Positions 49,370 through 57,234 of a DNA stretch of 64,000 nucleotides are shown piece by piece. Location of the stretch: NCBI RefSeq assembly GCF_026262625.1, contig NZ_SHNN01000006.1, positions 1-64,000 on the forward strand, written 5' to 3'. The stretch's first letter is position 1; the number at the start of each line of letters is the position of its first letter. The notes below the pieces were generated by a model. The model made no database searches, was not told the DNA's origin, and was given only the letters and a program-made list of their open reading frames with translations. The DNA is from Candidatus Litorirhabdus singularis. GTDB taxonomy: Bacteria > Pseudomonadota > Gammaproteobacteria > Pseudomonadales > Halieaceae. The translations under genes were made by a program, and so were the position numbers.

Positions 49370-50533
49370 CTACCTCGGCATTCCGAGCATGCGCTCGGCA
49401 ATAATATTGCGCTGTATTTCGTTAGTACCAGCATAAATAGGACCGGACTGGGCAAACAGCCAACCGTCCAACCAGGTACCAACACCAGCCGCATCCGGCG
49501 CATGCGGTAGTAGCTCGGCGCGGGCACCCAGGATGCTCATAGCCGTCGCATGCATGGCTTGATCGAGTTCTGACCAGAAGATTTTATTGGTAGATGACTC
49601 GGCACCAATTTTACCGCCCTTATTAATCCGGCAGGCAGTCTGGTAGGTGGTCAGGCAATAGCTTTCTGCGTCCATATACGCACGCAGTACCGCATTCTTG
49701 ATCGATGGATCAGCATCGGCACTGGCCTGATTCTCGCGATACAGCTCTACCAGACGCCGCGCGGTTTCCTGGAACCGTGCCGGCGAGCGCAGCATCAAGC
49801 CGCGTTCAAAGCCTGCAGTAGCCATGGCAACCGCCCAGCCTTCGCCCTCGCCACCGAGGCGGTTGTCGACGGACACTTCTACATTGTCGAAGAATATTTC
49901 GGCAAACCCCGGCAGCCCGTCTAGCTGCGGAATAGGCCTCACGGTGATCCCGGGGGTGTTTAACGGCACGAGTATGAAGGTCAATCCGCGATGACGCTCT
50001 GAGTCGGGGTCGGTGCGAAACATTCCGAAGCACCAGTCGGCCCACACGGCACGCGTCGACCAGGTTTTTTGGCCATTGATAATATACTTGTCACCTTGCA
50101 ATTCGGCTTTGGCACGAATCGCAGCCATGTCGGACCCTGCATTGGGCTCCGACCAGCCCTGTGACCAGACTTCCTCGCCGTTGGCCATTTTCGGCAGAAT
50201 ACGCGCCTTCTGTTCTTCGGTGCCGTACTCCATAAGGGTAGGACCCAGCAGGAAGATGCCGTTTTGGTTGACCCGTAGCGGCGCTCGTGCCCGATAGTAT
50301 TCTTCTTCGAAGATCAGCCACTCGATCAAGTCGCAGGCGCGGCCACCGAGTTCTTCGGGCCAGGTGACCATGCCCCAGCGACCTTCATTGAGTTTTGCCT
50401 CCCAGTCCCGATGCTGCTGGAACCCTTCGGCGGTGTCGAAGCTCTGCAGGGGCTGGGCCGGCGCATTGGCGGCCAACCAGGTCTTCACTTCCTGACGGAA
50501 GGCGTTTTGTTGCTCTGTATAATTTAGATCCAT
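49370..50533 (-). CDS. ipdE1: IpdE1/FadE31-like acyl-CoA dehydrogenase subunit
   Basis: The 387-residue flavoprotein matches mycobacterial FadE31 (Rv3562) in its start MDLNYTEQQNAFRQEVKTWLAANA, FDTAEGFQQHRDW, WSQGWSEPNAGSDMA, LRSPARFQETARRLV and the end IYAGTNEIQRNIIAER. The C-terminal catalytic segment reads YAGT (about 369) in place of YEGT; Glu243 in GFERGLMLRS is the likely base. With the adjacent IpdE2-like subunit it should form the alpha2-beta2 dehydrogenase. There are 289 bases to echA20 upstream, including a repeat-like element, so a separate promoter is possible. Confidence 0.84.
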   Translation of the reverse strand: MDLNYTEQQNAFRQEVKTWLAANAPAQPLQSFDTAEGFQQHRDWEAKLNEGRWGMVTWPEELGGRACDLIEWLIFEEEYYRARAPLRVNQNGIFLLGPTLMEYGTEEQKARILPKMANGEEVWSQGWSEPNAGSDMAAIRAKAELQGDKYIINGQKTWSTRAVWADWCFGMFRTDPDSERHRGLTFILVPLNTPGITVRPIPQLDGLPGFAEIFFDNVEVSVDNRLGGEGEGWAVAMATAGFERGLMLRSPARFQETARRLVELYRENQASADADPSIKNAVLRAYMDAESYCLTTYQTACRINKGGKIGAESSTNKIFWSELDQAMHATAMSILGARAELLPHAPDAAGVGTWLDGWLFAQSGPIYAGTNEIQRNIIAERMLGMPR

Positions 50534-50655
50534 AATTTGTATCTCAGCTTTTGTCTTGCTGTTTTGCCTCTTGAAAAACCACTACTTCCTAACTTCTTAC
50601 TTCAGTACTCTGCCTGGACGCGACCGGTGACAGCCAAACTAACTAGTGTTCAATC

Positions 50656-50771
50656 CGCGACCGACAACTAACAGTGCTTTTGAGACCGTCGGTTTCAGGG
50701 ATGAACCCGGCGAGCGTACATGGATGTATTCACAGCGGGCCTCAAAAGTATCTGTACCGTAGTTGTCGCGA
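50656..50771. repeat. Imperfect long inverted repeat in the steroid cluster (REP/MITE-like)
   Basis: Between echA20 and ipdE1, the segment starting CGCGACCGACAACTA and ending at CTTTTGAG (50656-50684) recurs inverted as CTCAAAAG ... TAGTTGTCGCG (50741-50770) with small differences. About 56 bases lie between the arms and hold shorter hairpins around GGGATGAACCC and TACATGGATGTA. This fits a small dispersed repeat or a long folded RNA between two operon segments. No second copy was noticed in the window. Confidence 0.5.
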
Positions 50772-50822
50772 CCAGAAAACTCCGGCCAATCAATGTTCAC
50801 TAAAACCTGCTCTCAAAAAAAC

Positions 50823-51581
50823 TCAGGAATCAAACTTGGCGTCCCGCTTGTCTACAAACGCATCGCGGGCTTCCTGGGAATCTTCCATGGTGTAAGCTTC
50901 AAACGTAAAACCCTGTTCCCAGCGATACTTGTCTTCCAGATTGCCATCTTCAATACCAGTCAAAGCCTCTTTGGCCAGCATCACCATAGCCGGTGACTTC
51001 TCGGCGATTTTGGCAGCGATCTCGCGACAGGCGGACAGCAGCTGATCACGTGGTACCACTTTTTCAATCGAGCCCAGGCGATAGGCTTCATGGGCGTCAA
51101 TGAAATCACCGGTGAAATACATGTAGCGCACCTTCTGTACCGGAAACAAACGCTGCAGGTGGGCACCGCCGCCCATCGCACCGCGATCAATTTCAGGCAC
51201 ACCAAACGTGGCGTCCTCTGAGCACACTACAACGTCAGCAGCCCCCGCCATTCCAATGCCGCCACCCAGCACAAAGCCGTGCAGTCCAATGATCACGGGG
51301 ACAGGGTTGAGGTGAATAGCTTTGAAGGTAGCGTAGTTACCCCGATTCACATCCAGAATTTTGCTGCCATCAGCGGCCAATTCCTTGATATCAACGCCGG
51401 CACAGAAGCCGCGCCCCTCACCGGCAATCACGATCACACGCACATCTTCGCGCGCACCCAGCGTATCGATTTCAGCGGCTATATCGAACCAGCCCTGACT
51501 ATCGAAGGCATTGACCGGCGGGTGGTCGAGAATCATCTCGGCGATGCCCTCGTTAACACTGATCTTGAATGGCTTAGACAT
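50823..51581 (-). CDS. echA20: EchA20-like ring D hydrolase (crotonase family)
   Basis: The 252-residue crotonase-fold protein resembles mycobacterial EchA20 (Rv3550): [28 protein letters not shown] (about 57), GFVLGGGIGMAGAADVVV (about 99), FGVPEIDRGAMGGGAHLQR and YRWEQGFTFE near the end. EchA20 opens the last five-membered ring (D) of the steroid remnant HIEC-CoA hydrolytically. AGAGGAC precedes the ATG. It follows ipdC by 12 bases, the same neighbourhood as Rv3550-Rv3553. Confidence 0.87.
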   Translation of the reverse strand: MSKPFKISVNEGIAEMILDHPPVNAFDSQGWFDIAAEIDTLGAREDVRVIVIAGEGRGFCAGVDIKELAADGSKILDVNRGNYATFKAIHLNPVPVIIGLHGFVLGGGIGMAGAADVVVCSEDATFGVPEIDRGAMGGGAHLQRLFPVQKVRYMYFTGDFIDAHEAYRLGSIEKVVPRDQLLSACREIAAKIAEKSPAMVMLAKEALTGIEDGNLEDKYRWEQGFTFEAYTMEDSQEARDAFVDKRDAKFDS

Positions 51582-51593
51582 TTTGTAAGTCCT

Positions 51594-52664
51594 CTAGGCG
51601 GGGTTAGCGCGCTGCGCTAACTCGGTTAAACGTTGTTCGGCTTGCAGCACAATAGCGCTGACCAGATCTTGGCAACTCAGCAATTCATCAATTACACCAG
51701 CGACCTGCCCACTGGGCAGAACACCAAAACTGGGTTCACCGTCGACCATAGCCTTCTGAATAATCATGGGGGCGTTGGCTGACATGATCGCCTGAGCCGC
51801 GGTTAACCCGTCATCGCGTTGCATGGCAACCGCTGATTTAAGCAGACCGATTAGACTGGCTCCGGTGTATTTGCGGAAAGCCAAGCCGTTGCGTACGGCA
51901 AGTATCAGTTTCTTCAAATTGCCCGCCCGTTCCAGTTCACCCAGTAGCTCATTCATAATCATGCGCTGGGGCAGACCATCCATCGCTTCGGAGCGAATGA
52001 TGACGCCGGGGTCTTTACAGTCTATATAACGTTGCAGCGTCTGCTCGGGCACCGGGCTTTCTTTGGTCATCAAGAAGCGCGTACCCATAGCGATACCTTC
52101 AGCGCCAAACGCCATAGCCGCTATCAGTCCAGCGCCATCTTTGAAACCACCAGCGGCAACCACGGGTACTTTGTCACCAACCGCGGCAACAACTTGCGGT
52201 AACAGCAATGTGGTAGGAATAGCACCGGTATGACCACCACCTTCTCCGCCTTGCACGGTGATGATATCCGCGCCCAACTCTACCGCTTTGATAGCATGCT
52301 TGGGCAAACCCACGGTGGGCATACAGGACACTCCGGCGTCCTTGAGTTTGGTAATCATCTCCTTGCCCGGCGAGCGCGAGTAACTGACTGCCCGCACGCC
52401 GTGCTCTATCACCATATCCACAATTGCCGCCGCATTGGGCTGGTACATGTGGAAATTAACTCCAAAAGGCTTATCCGTCAGTTCTTTGACGCGCAGGATA
52501 TCCCGCTCCATTTCCTCAGGCGGAATAGTGGCGCCGGCAAGAAAGCCAAAGGCACCGGCGTTGCAACTACCCGCGACCAGATTCGGGTCGGCCACCCACC
52601 CCATAGCGGTTTGCACTATAGGGTACTGGCATCCCAGCTTCTCTGTCAGCCGTGTCTTCAGCAC
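51594..52664 (-). CDS. ipdC: IpdC, flavin-dependent dehydrogenase of the nitronate monooxygenase family
   Basis: The 356-residue TIM-barrel flavoprotein has PIVQTAMGWVADPNLVAG at the start, the FMN phosphate region GGEGGGHTG (about 140), VVAAGGFKDGAGLIAAMAFGAEGIAMGTRFL (about 168-198). This is the NPD/nitronate monooxygenase fold, and the position beside ipdA and ipdB makes it IpdC (Rv3553), needed before ring opening, where it acts on the 5-oxo HIC-CoA-type intermediate. The GTG start overlaps the ipdB stop codon by one base (TAGTG). Confidence 0.88.
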   Translation of the reverse strand: MLKTRLTEKLGCQYPIVQTAMGWVADPNLVAGSCNAGAFGFLAGATIPPEEMERDILRVKELTDKPFGVNFHMYQPNAAAIVDMVIEHGVRAVSYSRSPGKEMITKLKDAGVSCMPTVGLPKHAIKAVELGADIITVQGGEGGGHTGAIPTTLLLPQVVAAVGDKVPVVAAGGFKDGAGLIAAMAFGAEGIAMGTRFLMTKESPVPEQTLQRYIDCKDPGVIIRSEAMDGLPQRMIMNELLGELERAGNLKKLILAVRNGLAFRKYTGASLIGLLKSAVAMQRDDGLTAAQAIMSANAPMIIQKAMVDGEPSFGVLPSGQVAGVIDELLSCQDLVSAIVLQAEQRLTELAQRANPA

Positions 52665-53458
52665 TAGGAACGGTCTCCCGCAGGATTGTCCTTGATCTGC
52701 ATAGCACGCTGATTGTGTGGATCCAGCGCCGCAATAATCGCCAGCTGCTCAGCCGTGGGGGCTGCAGTAGTCGGCACAGAGTCAGGCACTTCGATCGGGA
52801 AGCCAGTGTTTTCAAGCACCTGCTCCAGCGCAATGCCCGGATGCAGACTACGCAGCCGCACTTGATGATTAGCGCCGCCAAAGTCCATCACACACAGATC
52901 AGTGATAATCAGGCGTATATCAACATCATCCAGCGAACGTCCCTTGGGTAAACGCTCCGGGTTATAGCCAATAGAAGAAACGAAATCACACTCGCCTTCA
53001 ATGAAAACGCGAGCGCTGTGACCGGGAACAAAAAAGCTGTTTTGGTGACTGATGGAGTTACCGGGAAAGCCGCGGGCACCCAGCATCATAGTTTTGGGTG
53101 CATCGTAGGTGCCGCCCAAAGCCGAGGTATTTGACTGTCCCCAGCGATCTACCTGAGTTGGCCCCAGCATAGCGTGACGCCGGCCGCTCCAAACATTGTC
53201 GAAGATGCGCGAGAAGCCCATCCAACTTTCTGTCGCGGGCACAAAATCATCACCGCGCGGCCCAATCGGATTTGGCGCAGACAGGATCCAGGCTTCTGAA
53301 TCCGTCATCATCAGGTCCGGGTTAAAACTCTGCATGGCCAGACTCGCGGCCAAACGTGGAATCACTCCGATGCCGGTCGCTAATACTTCACCGTCATCAC
53401 GAAAGGCTTCAGCTGACGCACAAATGCAAAGCTCAGCCAGGGTATATTCATTACTCAT
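52664..53458 (-). CDS. ipdB: IpdB, beta subunit of the ring C hydrolase (CoA-transferase fold)
   Basis: The 264-residue protein belongs to the class I CoA-transferase beta family and resembles Rv3552: NEYTLAELCICASAEAFRDDGEVLATGIG at the start, then NPIGPRGDDFVPATESWMGF, MMLGARGFPGNSISH and GIALEQVLENTGF. IpdAB is not a transferase: it hydrolyses the C ring of COCHEA-CoA. It lies 18 bases after ipdA and overlaps ipdC by one base, showing tight coupling. AAGGAG precedes the ATG. Confidence 0.9.
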   Translation of the reverse strand: MSNEYTLAELCICASAEAFRDDGEVLATGIGVIPRLAASLAMQSFNPDLMMTDSEAWILSAPNPIGPRGDDFVPATESWMGFSRIFDNVWSGRRHAMLGPTQVDRWGQSNTSALGGTYDAPKTMMLGARGFPGNSISHQNSFFVPGHSARVFIEGECDFVSSIGYNPERLPKGRSLDDVDIRLIITDLCVMDFGGANHQVRLRSLHPGIALEQVLENTGFPIEVPDSVPTTAAPTAEQLAIIAALDPHNQRAMQIKDNPAGDRS

Positions 53459-53476
53459 CGTGTTCTCCTTGGCTAA

Positions 53477-54352
53477 TCAGTAAGTGGGAAGTGGTATTTG
53501 ACGAATGGCGTCTAGACCGCCTACAGCAGTCTGATAGTCTGCCTCGCTGGCGCCGAGATACTTGTCAGCGTAACCGCCAAAGCCTGCTTCATCCTTGGCC
53601 GCTGCCGAATACTCTTTGAAGTGCGGCACATCAAAACCATACAGTGGCGAACAAGATGACGGGTGCGCCCCGCCGGGTATGTGCACCACGCCCGCTGTGG
53701 CAGCGCGCTCCCAGAACACCAATCGCGCCTGCTCCGGTGAATTGAAATAACTGCTGTCTACCAGTTCGTCACAGCTGACATAGGTCTTCTTGGCAGCACG
53801 GGCAAACATGTCGTCCATGTAATGGTCAGGGCCAGAGATCTGACATACACCGCGCGCATCGGCGTGATCGACATGAATCAGCGAAGCGTCCAGATTTAAC
53901 GCCGGCATAGCCACCCACTCCTTGTCGTCATAGGGACTGTCGATCAACTTTATATCCGGGTTCTTGGTGACAATGTCAGTACCCAGACCTATTTCCGTAG
54001 GAATGAAAGGCAAGCCCCAGGCCGCTGCCCGCAGACCCAACAACATCATGCCTTCATCGATCTCCATCACTTCAATGGAGCCGCTCTGACGCGCCTTGCG
54101 AAAATGCGCTTCCAACGGAATAAAATCCAGCGATACAAAAGCAAAGACAAGCTTCTTAACTTTGCCAGCGGCGCATAGCATGCCTACATCAGCACCACCA
54201 TATGAGACCAAGGTCAGGTCCTTGAGATCCGAGCGAAGAATTTCTCGCACCAGCGCCATGGGCTTGCGTCGCGGCCCCCAGCCTCCAATACCGATGGTCA
54301 TCCCATCTTCAAGCTGGGAGACAACTTCCGCTGCCGTCATCTGCTTATCCAT
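53477..54352 (-). CDS. ipdA: IpdA, alpha subunit of the ring C hydrolase (CoA-transferase fold)
   Basis: The 291-residue protein matches the class I CoA-transferase alpha family and Rv3551: MTAAEVVSQLEDGMTIGIGGWGPRRKPMALVREIL at the start, LTLVSYGGADVGMLCAAGKV, ALRAAAWGLPFIPTEIGLGTD and VHIPGGAHPSSC. With IpdB it opens ring C of the CoA-bound steroid remnant, giving MOODA-CoA. It starts 10 bases after the first Lrp-type regulator gene, with GAGGAG upstream. Confidence 0.9.
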   Translation of the reverse strand: MDKQMTAAEVVSQLEDGMTIGIGGWGPRRKPMALVREILRSDLKDLTLVSYGGADVGMLCAAGKVKKLVFAFVSLDFIPLEAHFRKARQSGSIEVMEIDEGMMLLGLRAAAWGLPFIPTEIGLGTDIVTKNPDIKLIDSPYDDKEWVAMPALNLDASLIHVDHADARGVCQISGPDHYMDDMFARAAKKTYVSCDELVDSSYFNSPEQARLVFWERAATAGVVHIPGGAHPSSCSPLYGFDVPHFKEYSAAAKDEAGFGGYADKYLGASEADYQTAVGGLDAIRQIPLPTY

Positions 54353-54362
54353 TTTCTCTCCT

Positions 54363-54830
54363 CTAGCCGACTATCCGCGCCATGCGGTAGTCGTGTTTTA
54401 CAAAATTAACACCGAGCGTGCTCTCCGTACGGCGCACACCCTCCAGTCCGGTAATACGCGCATGAACAAACTCTGCCAGGTCTTCGTAGTTGCGCACCAT
54501 AGTGATAGCCAGAATATCGAAACGACCCATCATTAAGGCAACAAACCCCAATTCCTTCATCGCAGCCAATTGCTCGGCAACTTCGCGCGCCTGGCTGCTA
54601 CGCTCTACTTCAATCCAGATATAGGCCAGCGCTGCATCACGAAAGCGGTCAATGTTGGTGACCGCGGTAATCCGGATCAACTTTTCCTCTTCCATACGCT
54701 TGATGCGCGCCCGCACCGTACCTTCGGTGACACCCAACTCAGCCGCTATATGCCGATTGCTAGTGCGGGCATCCCGCGACAACCACTCGACGATACGTTT
54801 GTCGACTGCATCCAGACGACGCTTACTCAC
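54363..54830 (-). CDS. Lrp/AsnC-family regulator A, inside the steroid cluster
   Basis: The 155-residue protein has an N-terminal HTH (AVDKRIVEWLSRDARTSNRH followed by IAAELGVTEGTVRARIKRM) and a C-terminal ligand-sensing RAM domain (about 65-150). Lrp/AsnC proteins bind small molecules, usually amino acids, and assemble in dimers to octamers around DNA. The gene starts at a GTG that overlaps the stop of the preceding regulator gene in GTGA, and ends 10 bases before ipdA. It is a natural candidate for local control of the cluster. It is clearly different from its neighbour. Confidence 0.87.
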   Translation of the reverse strand: MSKRRLDAVDKRIVEWLSRDARTSNRHIAAELGVTEGTVRARIKRMEEEKLIRITAVTNIDRFRDAALAYIWIEVERSSQAREVAEQLAAMKELGFVALMMGRFDILAITMVRNYEDLAEFVHARITGLEGVRRTESTLGVNFVKHDYRMARIVG

Positions 54831-55363
54831 TGTATAAACTCACTGCTGTCGAAACCAATGCTGTCCGGGGTCTCATGAAAAGGCACCCAATCTGGCTGGT
54901 TCTTCAGTACATCCAACGCCAATGCAGTAGTTAGGTAACGTACACCCTCCAACCGCGCCAGCTTATTGTTGATCAAGTCCGCCAGCGCGGTCTGGTCTGC
55001 AGCTACCACCAAGGCCTCAACATCGTAGGTACCTATGACCACATTCACGGAAAATACTTCTGGGAATTGTGCCAGATCATGCGCTACCTCCGCCGGGGAA
55101 CGGTTCTCTACCTGCACCCCCACCGCCAGCAACATTTCGTAACCAACGGCTTCAAAATCAGTGACCGCTACCACCTTCATGGTGTTGGATTCTTCCAGAC
55201 GTTTGACGCGCGCACGCGTGGTAGCTTCGGTAAGACCGACTTCCGCCGCAATAGCCCGGTAAGACATACGACCATCTTCGCGCAGCAATTCAATAATCCG
55301 CTGATCCACGTCATCCAACTCAATATGGCTGGCCAGGCTGTCAGCTGATTCCACCGGACTCAT
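54827..55363 (-). CDS. Lrp/AsnC-family regulator B, inside the steroid cluster
   Basis: The 178-residue protein has an HTH (DVDQRIIELLREDGRMSYRA followed by IAAEVGLTEATTRARVKRLE, about 18-58) and a RAM domain (MLLAVGVQVENRSPAEVAHDL onwards), plus a 15-residue N-terminal extension and a C-terminal tail. It overlaps fadD3 upstream by four bases (ATGA) and the second regulator downstream by four bases. Two unlike Lrp proteins made from one message in close coupling may form mixed oligomers. No amino acid enzyme is nearby, so a CoA ester or steroid-derived ligand is an open possibility. Confidence 0.87.
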   Translation of the reverse strand: MSPVESADSLASHIELDDVDQRIIELLREDGRMSYRAIAAEVGLTEATTRARVKRLEESNTMKVVAVTDFEAVGYEMLLAVGVQVENRSPAEVAHDLAQFPEVFSVNVVIGTYDVEALVVAADQTALADLINNKLARLEGVRYLTTALALDVLKNQPDWVPFHETPDSIGFDSSEFIQ

Positions 55364-56937
55364 GCGCTGGCAACCATCGCTTTCAATTCGGTCTTCAATA
55401 CTTTGCCGGAAGCATTGGTCGGCAAGCTGTCGACCAAATGCACCACCCGCGGCACTTTGTAGTTAGCCATTTTCTCGCGGCACCAGGCTATGATTGCGGC
55501 AGAATCAAGCTCCGCATCAGGATGCACAATAATCCAGGCATTGGCGACCTCACCCATGCGCTCGTCGGGCACGCCGATAACCGCCGCCTGCGCGACTCCG
55601 GGCAGTGAGCACAATGCATTCTCAATTTCTGCCGGATAACAGTTAAAACCGCCGACAATAAACATGTCCTTGATACGATCAGTGATATCGATATAGCCCG
55701 CTGCATCCATGACACCAACGTCACCGGTCATCAGCCAACCGTCGCTGTTGATGGCTTTAGCAGTTTCTTCGGGATTATCCAGATAACCCTGCATCACGTT
55801 GTAACCGCGCACCCAGATTTCCCCGGCCTCACCGCGCGGTAATTCGTCACCCTGACTATCGACAATAATGACCTCAACCCCGGCTATTGGCTTGCCAGAG
55901 GTACTCGAGATAACTTCAGCCGGATCGTCCGCCTCACAGATGCTGACAGTACCGCAGGACTCCGTAAGCCCATAGGCCGTCACTACGGTCTCAAACTGCA
56001 GCACGCTGCGCATCTGGTTGACCAGTTCTACCGGCACTGGCGCAGCGCCGGTTACCGCCAGCCGAAAGCTGGAAAGGTCATACTCCTCCCGTCGCGGATG
56101 CGCCAGAATCGATTGGTAGATAGTGGGCGCGCCGGGCAACATGGTTACTTTGTCACGCTCGATCTGCGCCAACACTTCATCAAGGTCAAAGGTCAGTACC
56201 GGCAGGATCCGGGCGCCGCGAATAATCGCCGCCAACCAACCGGCTTTGTAGCCAAAGGAATGGAAGAACGGACTGATAATCAGGTAATTGTCAGTGCTGC
56301 GCAGCCCGACCGTCGCACTCCAGGTTTCGTAAACGCGAATATTCTGCGCATGCCCGGTGACCACACCCTTGGGTGCGCCGGTGGTACCCGATGTGAAGCC
56401 TATATCGAGGGGGTCTTCGGGACTAACCGCAGCACTCAAGGCCAGTACTTCTGCTTCCGCAACCGTCGCCCCAGCCGCCACAAAATGATCCCAACTGAGA
56501 CAGCCCACGGCCTCGCCTTGCAACAGCACGGTAGTTTCCAGATGAGGAAGATCCTCATCTTCGAGCATTTTGGTATAGCTCTGACCGAGGAACTCGCCAA
56601 CGGTAAACAGCAACTTTGCACGGCTCGTATTCAAAGCATAGGCCGCTTCAGAGCCTTTCCAACGTGTATTGATTGGGACCAAGACAATGCCCACGCTCTG
56701 GGCACCGATAGCCGCCAAAATCCACTGGTATACGTTGGGCGCCCATATCGCTATACGATCGCCACGCACCAATCCGGCCGCGTGACAGGCCGCTGACACC
56801 TGCAATCGCGCAGCGTTGAGCTCGTTGTAGGTCAGCGCAACTGCGCCGTCTTTGATAGCAACCTGGCCGCCAAACTGGTCAGCCGCGGCCTGCACTACCT
56901 GCGCCATGGTTCTGTCTGTGGTCTGCACCCGGGACAT
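55360..56937 (-). CDS. fadD3: FadD3-like HIP-CoA ligase
   Basis: The 525-residue AMP-forming acyl-CoA ligase has the P-loop-like FTSGTTGAPKGVVTGH (about 173), TAYGLTESCG (about 310), GWLMTGDVGVMDAAGYIDITDRIKDMFIVGGFNCYPAEIE, and the catalytic lysine in NASGKVLKTEL. FadD3 (Rv3561) activates the propionate side chain of HIP, the two-ring remnant of steroids, and starts this pathway. The ATG at 56937 has GGAG eight bases upstream; a TTG start at 57000 would add 21 residues of low-complexity sequence and is less likely. Its end overlaps the regulator gene by four bases. Confidence 0.84.
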   Translation of the reverse strand: MSRVQTTDRTMAQVVQAAADQFGGQVAIKDGAVALTYNELNAARLQVSAACHAAGLVRGDRIAIWAPNVYQWILAAIGAQSVGIVLVPINTRWKGSEAAYALNTSRAKLLFTVGEFLGQSYTKMLEDEDLPHLETTVLLQGEAVGCLSWDHFVAAGATVAEAEVLALSAAVSPEDPLDIGFTSGTTGAPKGVVTGHAQNIRVYETWSATVGLRSTDNYLIISPFFHSFGYKAGWLAAIIRGARILPVLTFDLDEVLAQIERDKVTMLPGAPTIYQSILAHPRREEYDLSSFRLAVTGAAPVPVELVNQMRSVLQFETVVTAYGLTESCGTVSICEADDPAEVISSTSGKPIAGVEVIIVDSQGDELPRGEAGEIWVRGYNVMQGYLDNPEETAKAINSDGWLMTGDVGVMDAAGYIDITDRIKDMFIVGGFNCYPAEIENALCSLPGVAQAAVIGVPDERMGEVANAWIIVHPDAELDSAAIIAWCREKMANYKVPRVVHLVDSLPTNASGKVLKTELKAMVASA

Positions 56938-57036
56938 GCTGTCACTCCGCTGGCTATCCGCCCGCACGACGGCACCGCCGTCGGCAAAATTGAGCGACAA
57001 TAGTAGGGGTTGGTAACGGGCATTACAATAGAAATG

Positions 57037-57068
57037 CGTAGAAATATGCGTACTATTCTACGAATAGT
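57037..57068. promoter_or_regulatory. Palindromic operator at the fadD3 promoter
   Basis: ACTATTC-TAC-GAATAGT (57052-57068) is a perfect 17-base inverted repeat just downstream of a -10 element. Overlapping it, CGTAGAA (57037-57043) and TTCTACG (57056-57062) form another perfect 7-base inverted repeat with a 12-base spacer. The TAGAA/TTCTA half-sites are compatible with Lrp-type sites but not diagnostic, and the pattern is unlike the KstR2 motif I remember. The place suggests a repressor. Confidence 0.6.
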
Positions 57069-57075
57069 GCCAATT

Positions 57076-57103
57076 ATTATATCGGGATTAGCTTTTATGC
57101 AAA
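57076..57103 (-). promoter_or_regulatory. Sigma-70-type promoter of the fadD3-lrp-ipd operon
   Basis: On the minus strand TTTGCA (57103-57098), a 16-base spacer and a perfect TATAAT (57081-57076) form a good housekeeping promoter. Transcription would start near 57069, at the edge of the 17-base palindrome, leaving a leader of about 130 bases before the fadD3 ATG. Confidence 0.68.
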
Positions 57104-57234
57104 TAAAGCAGGTTTGAGAAACACGCAGGTAGTCCGCGTGTATAGTGCGCGATTCAGCCGCCCTTAAGTGGCCCTACTATTCGAGGCCAGCAACGCCCGC
57201 ACGGGTGCCGGGCGCGTCGGCCTGAGCGGCCAGC

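Noticed and set aside
56098-56796. 232-codon frame antisense to fadD3
   Set aside because: Wholly inside fadD3 and without recognisable motifs.
57177-57234. CGCCCG/CGGGCG hairpin as terminator of the acyl-CoA ligase gene
   Set aside because: The stem is short with a large loop and has no T-run; it is only compatible with a terminator, so it was not listed as one.
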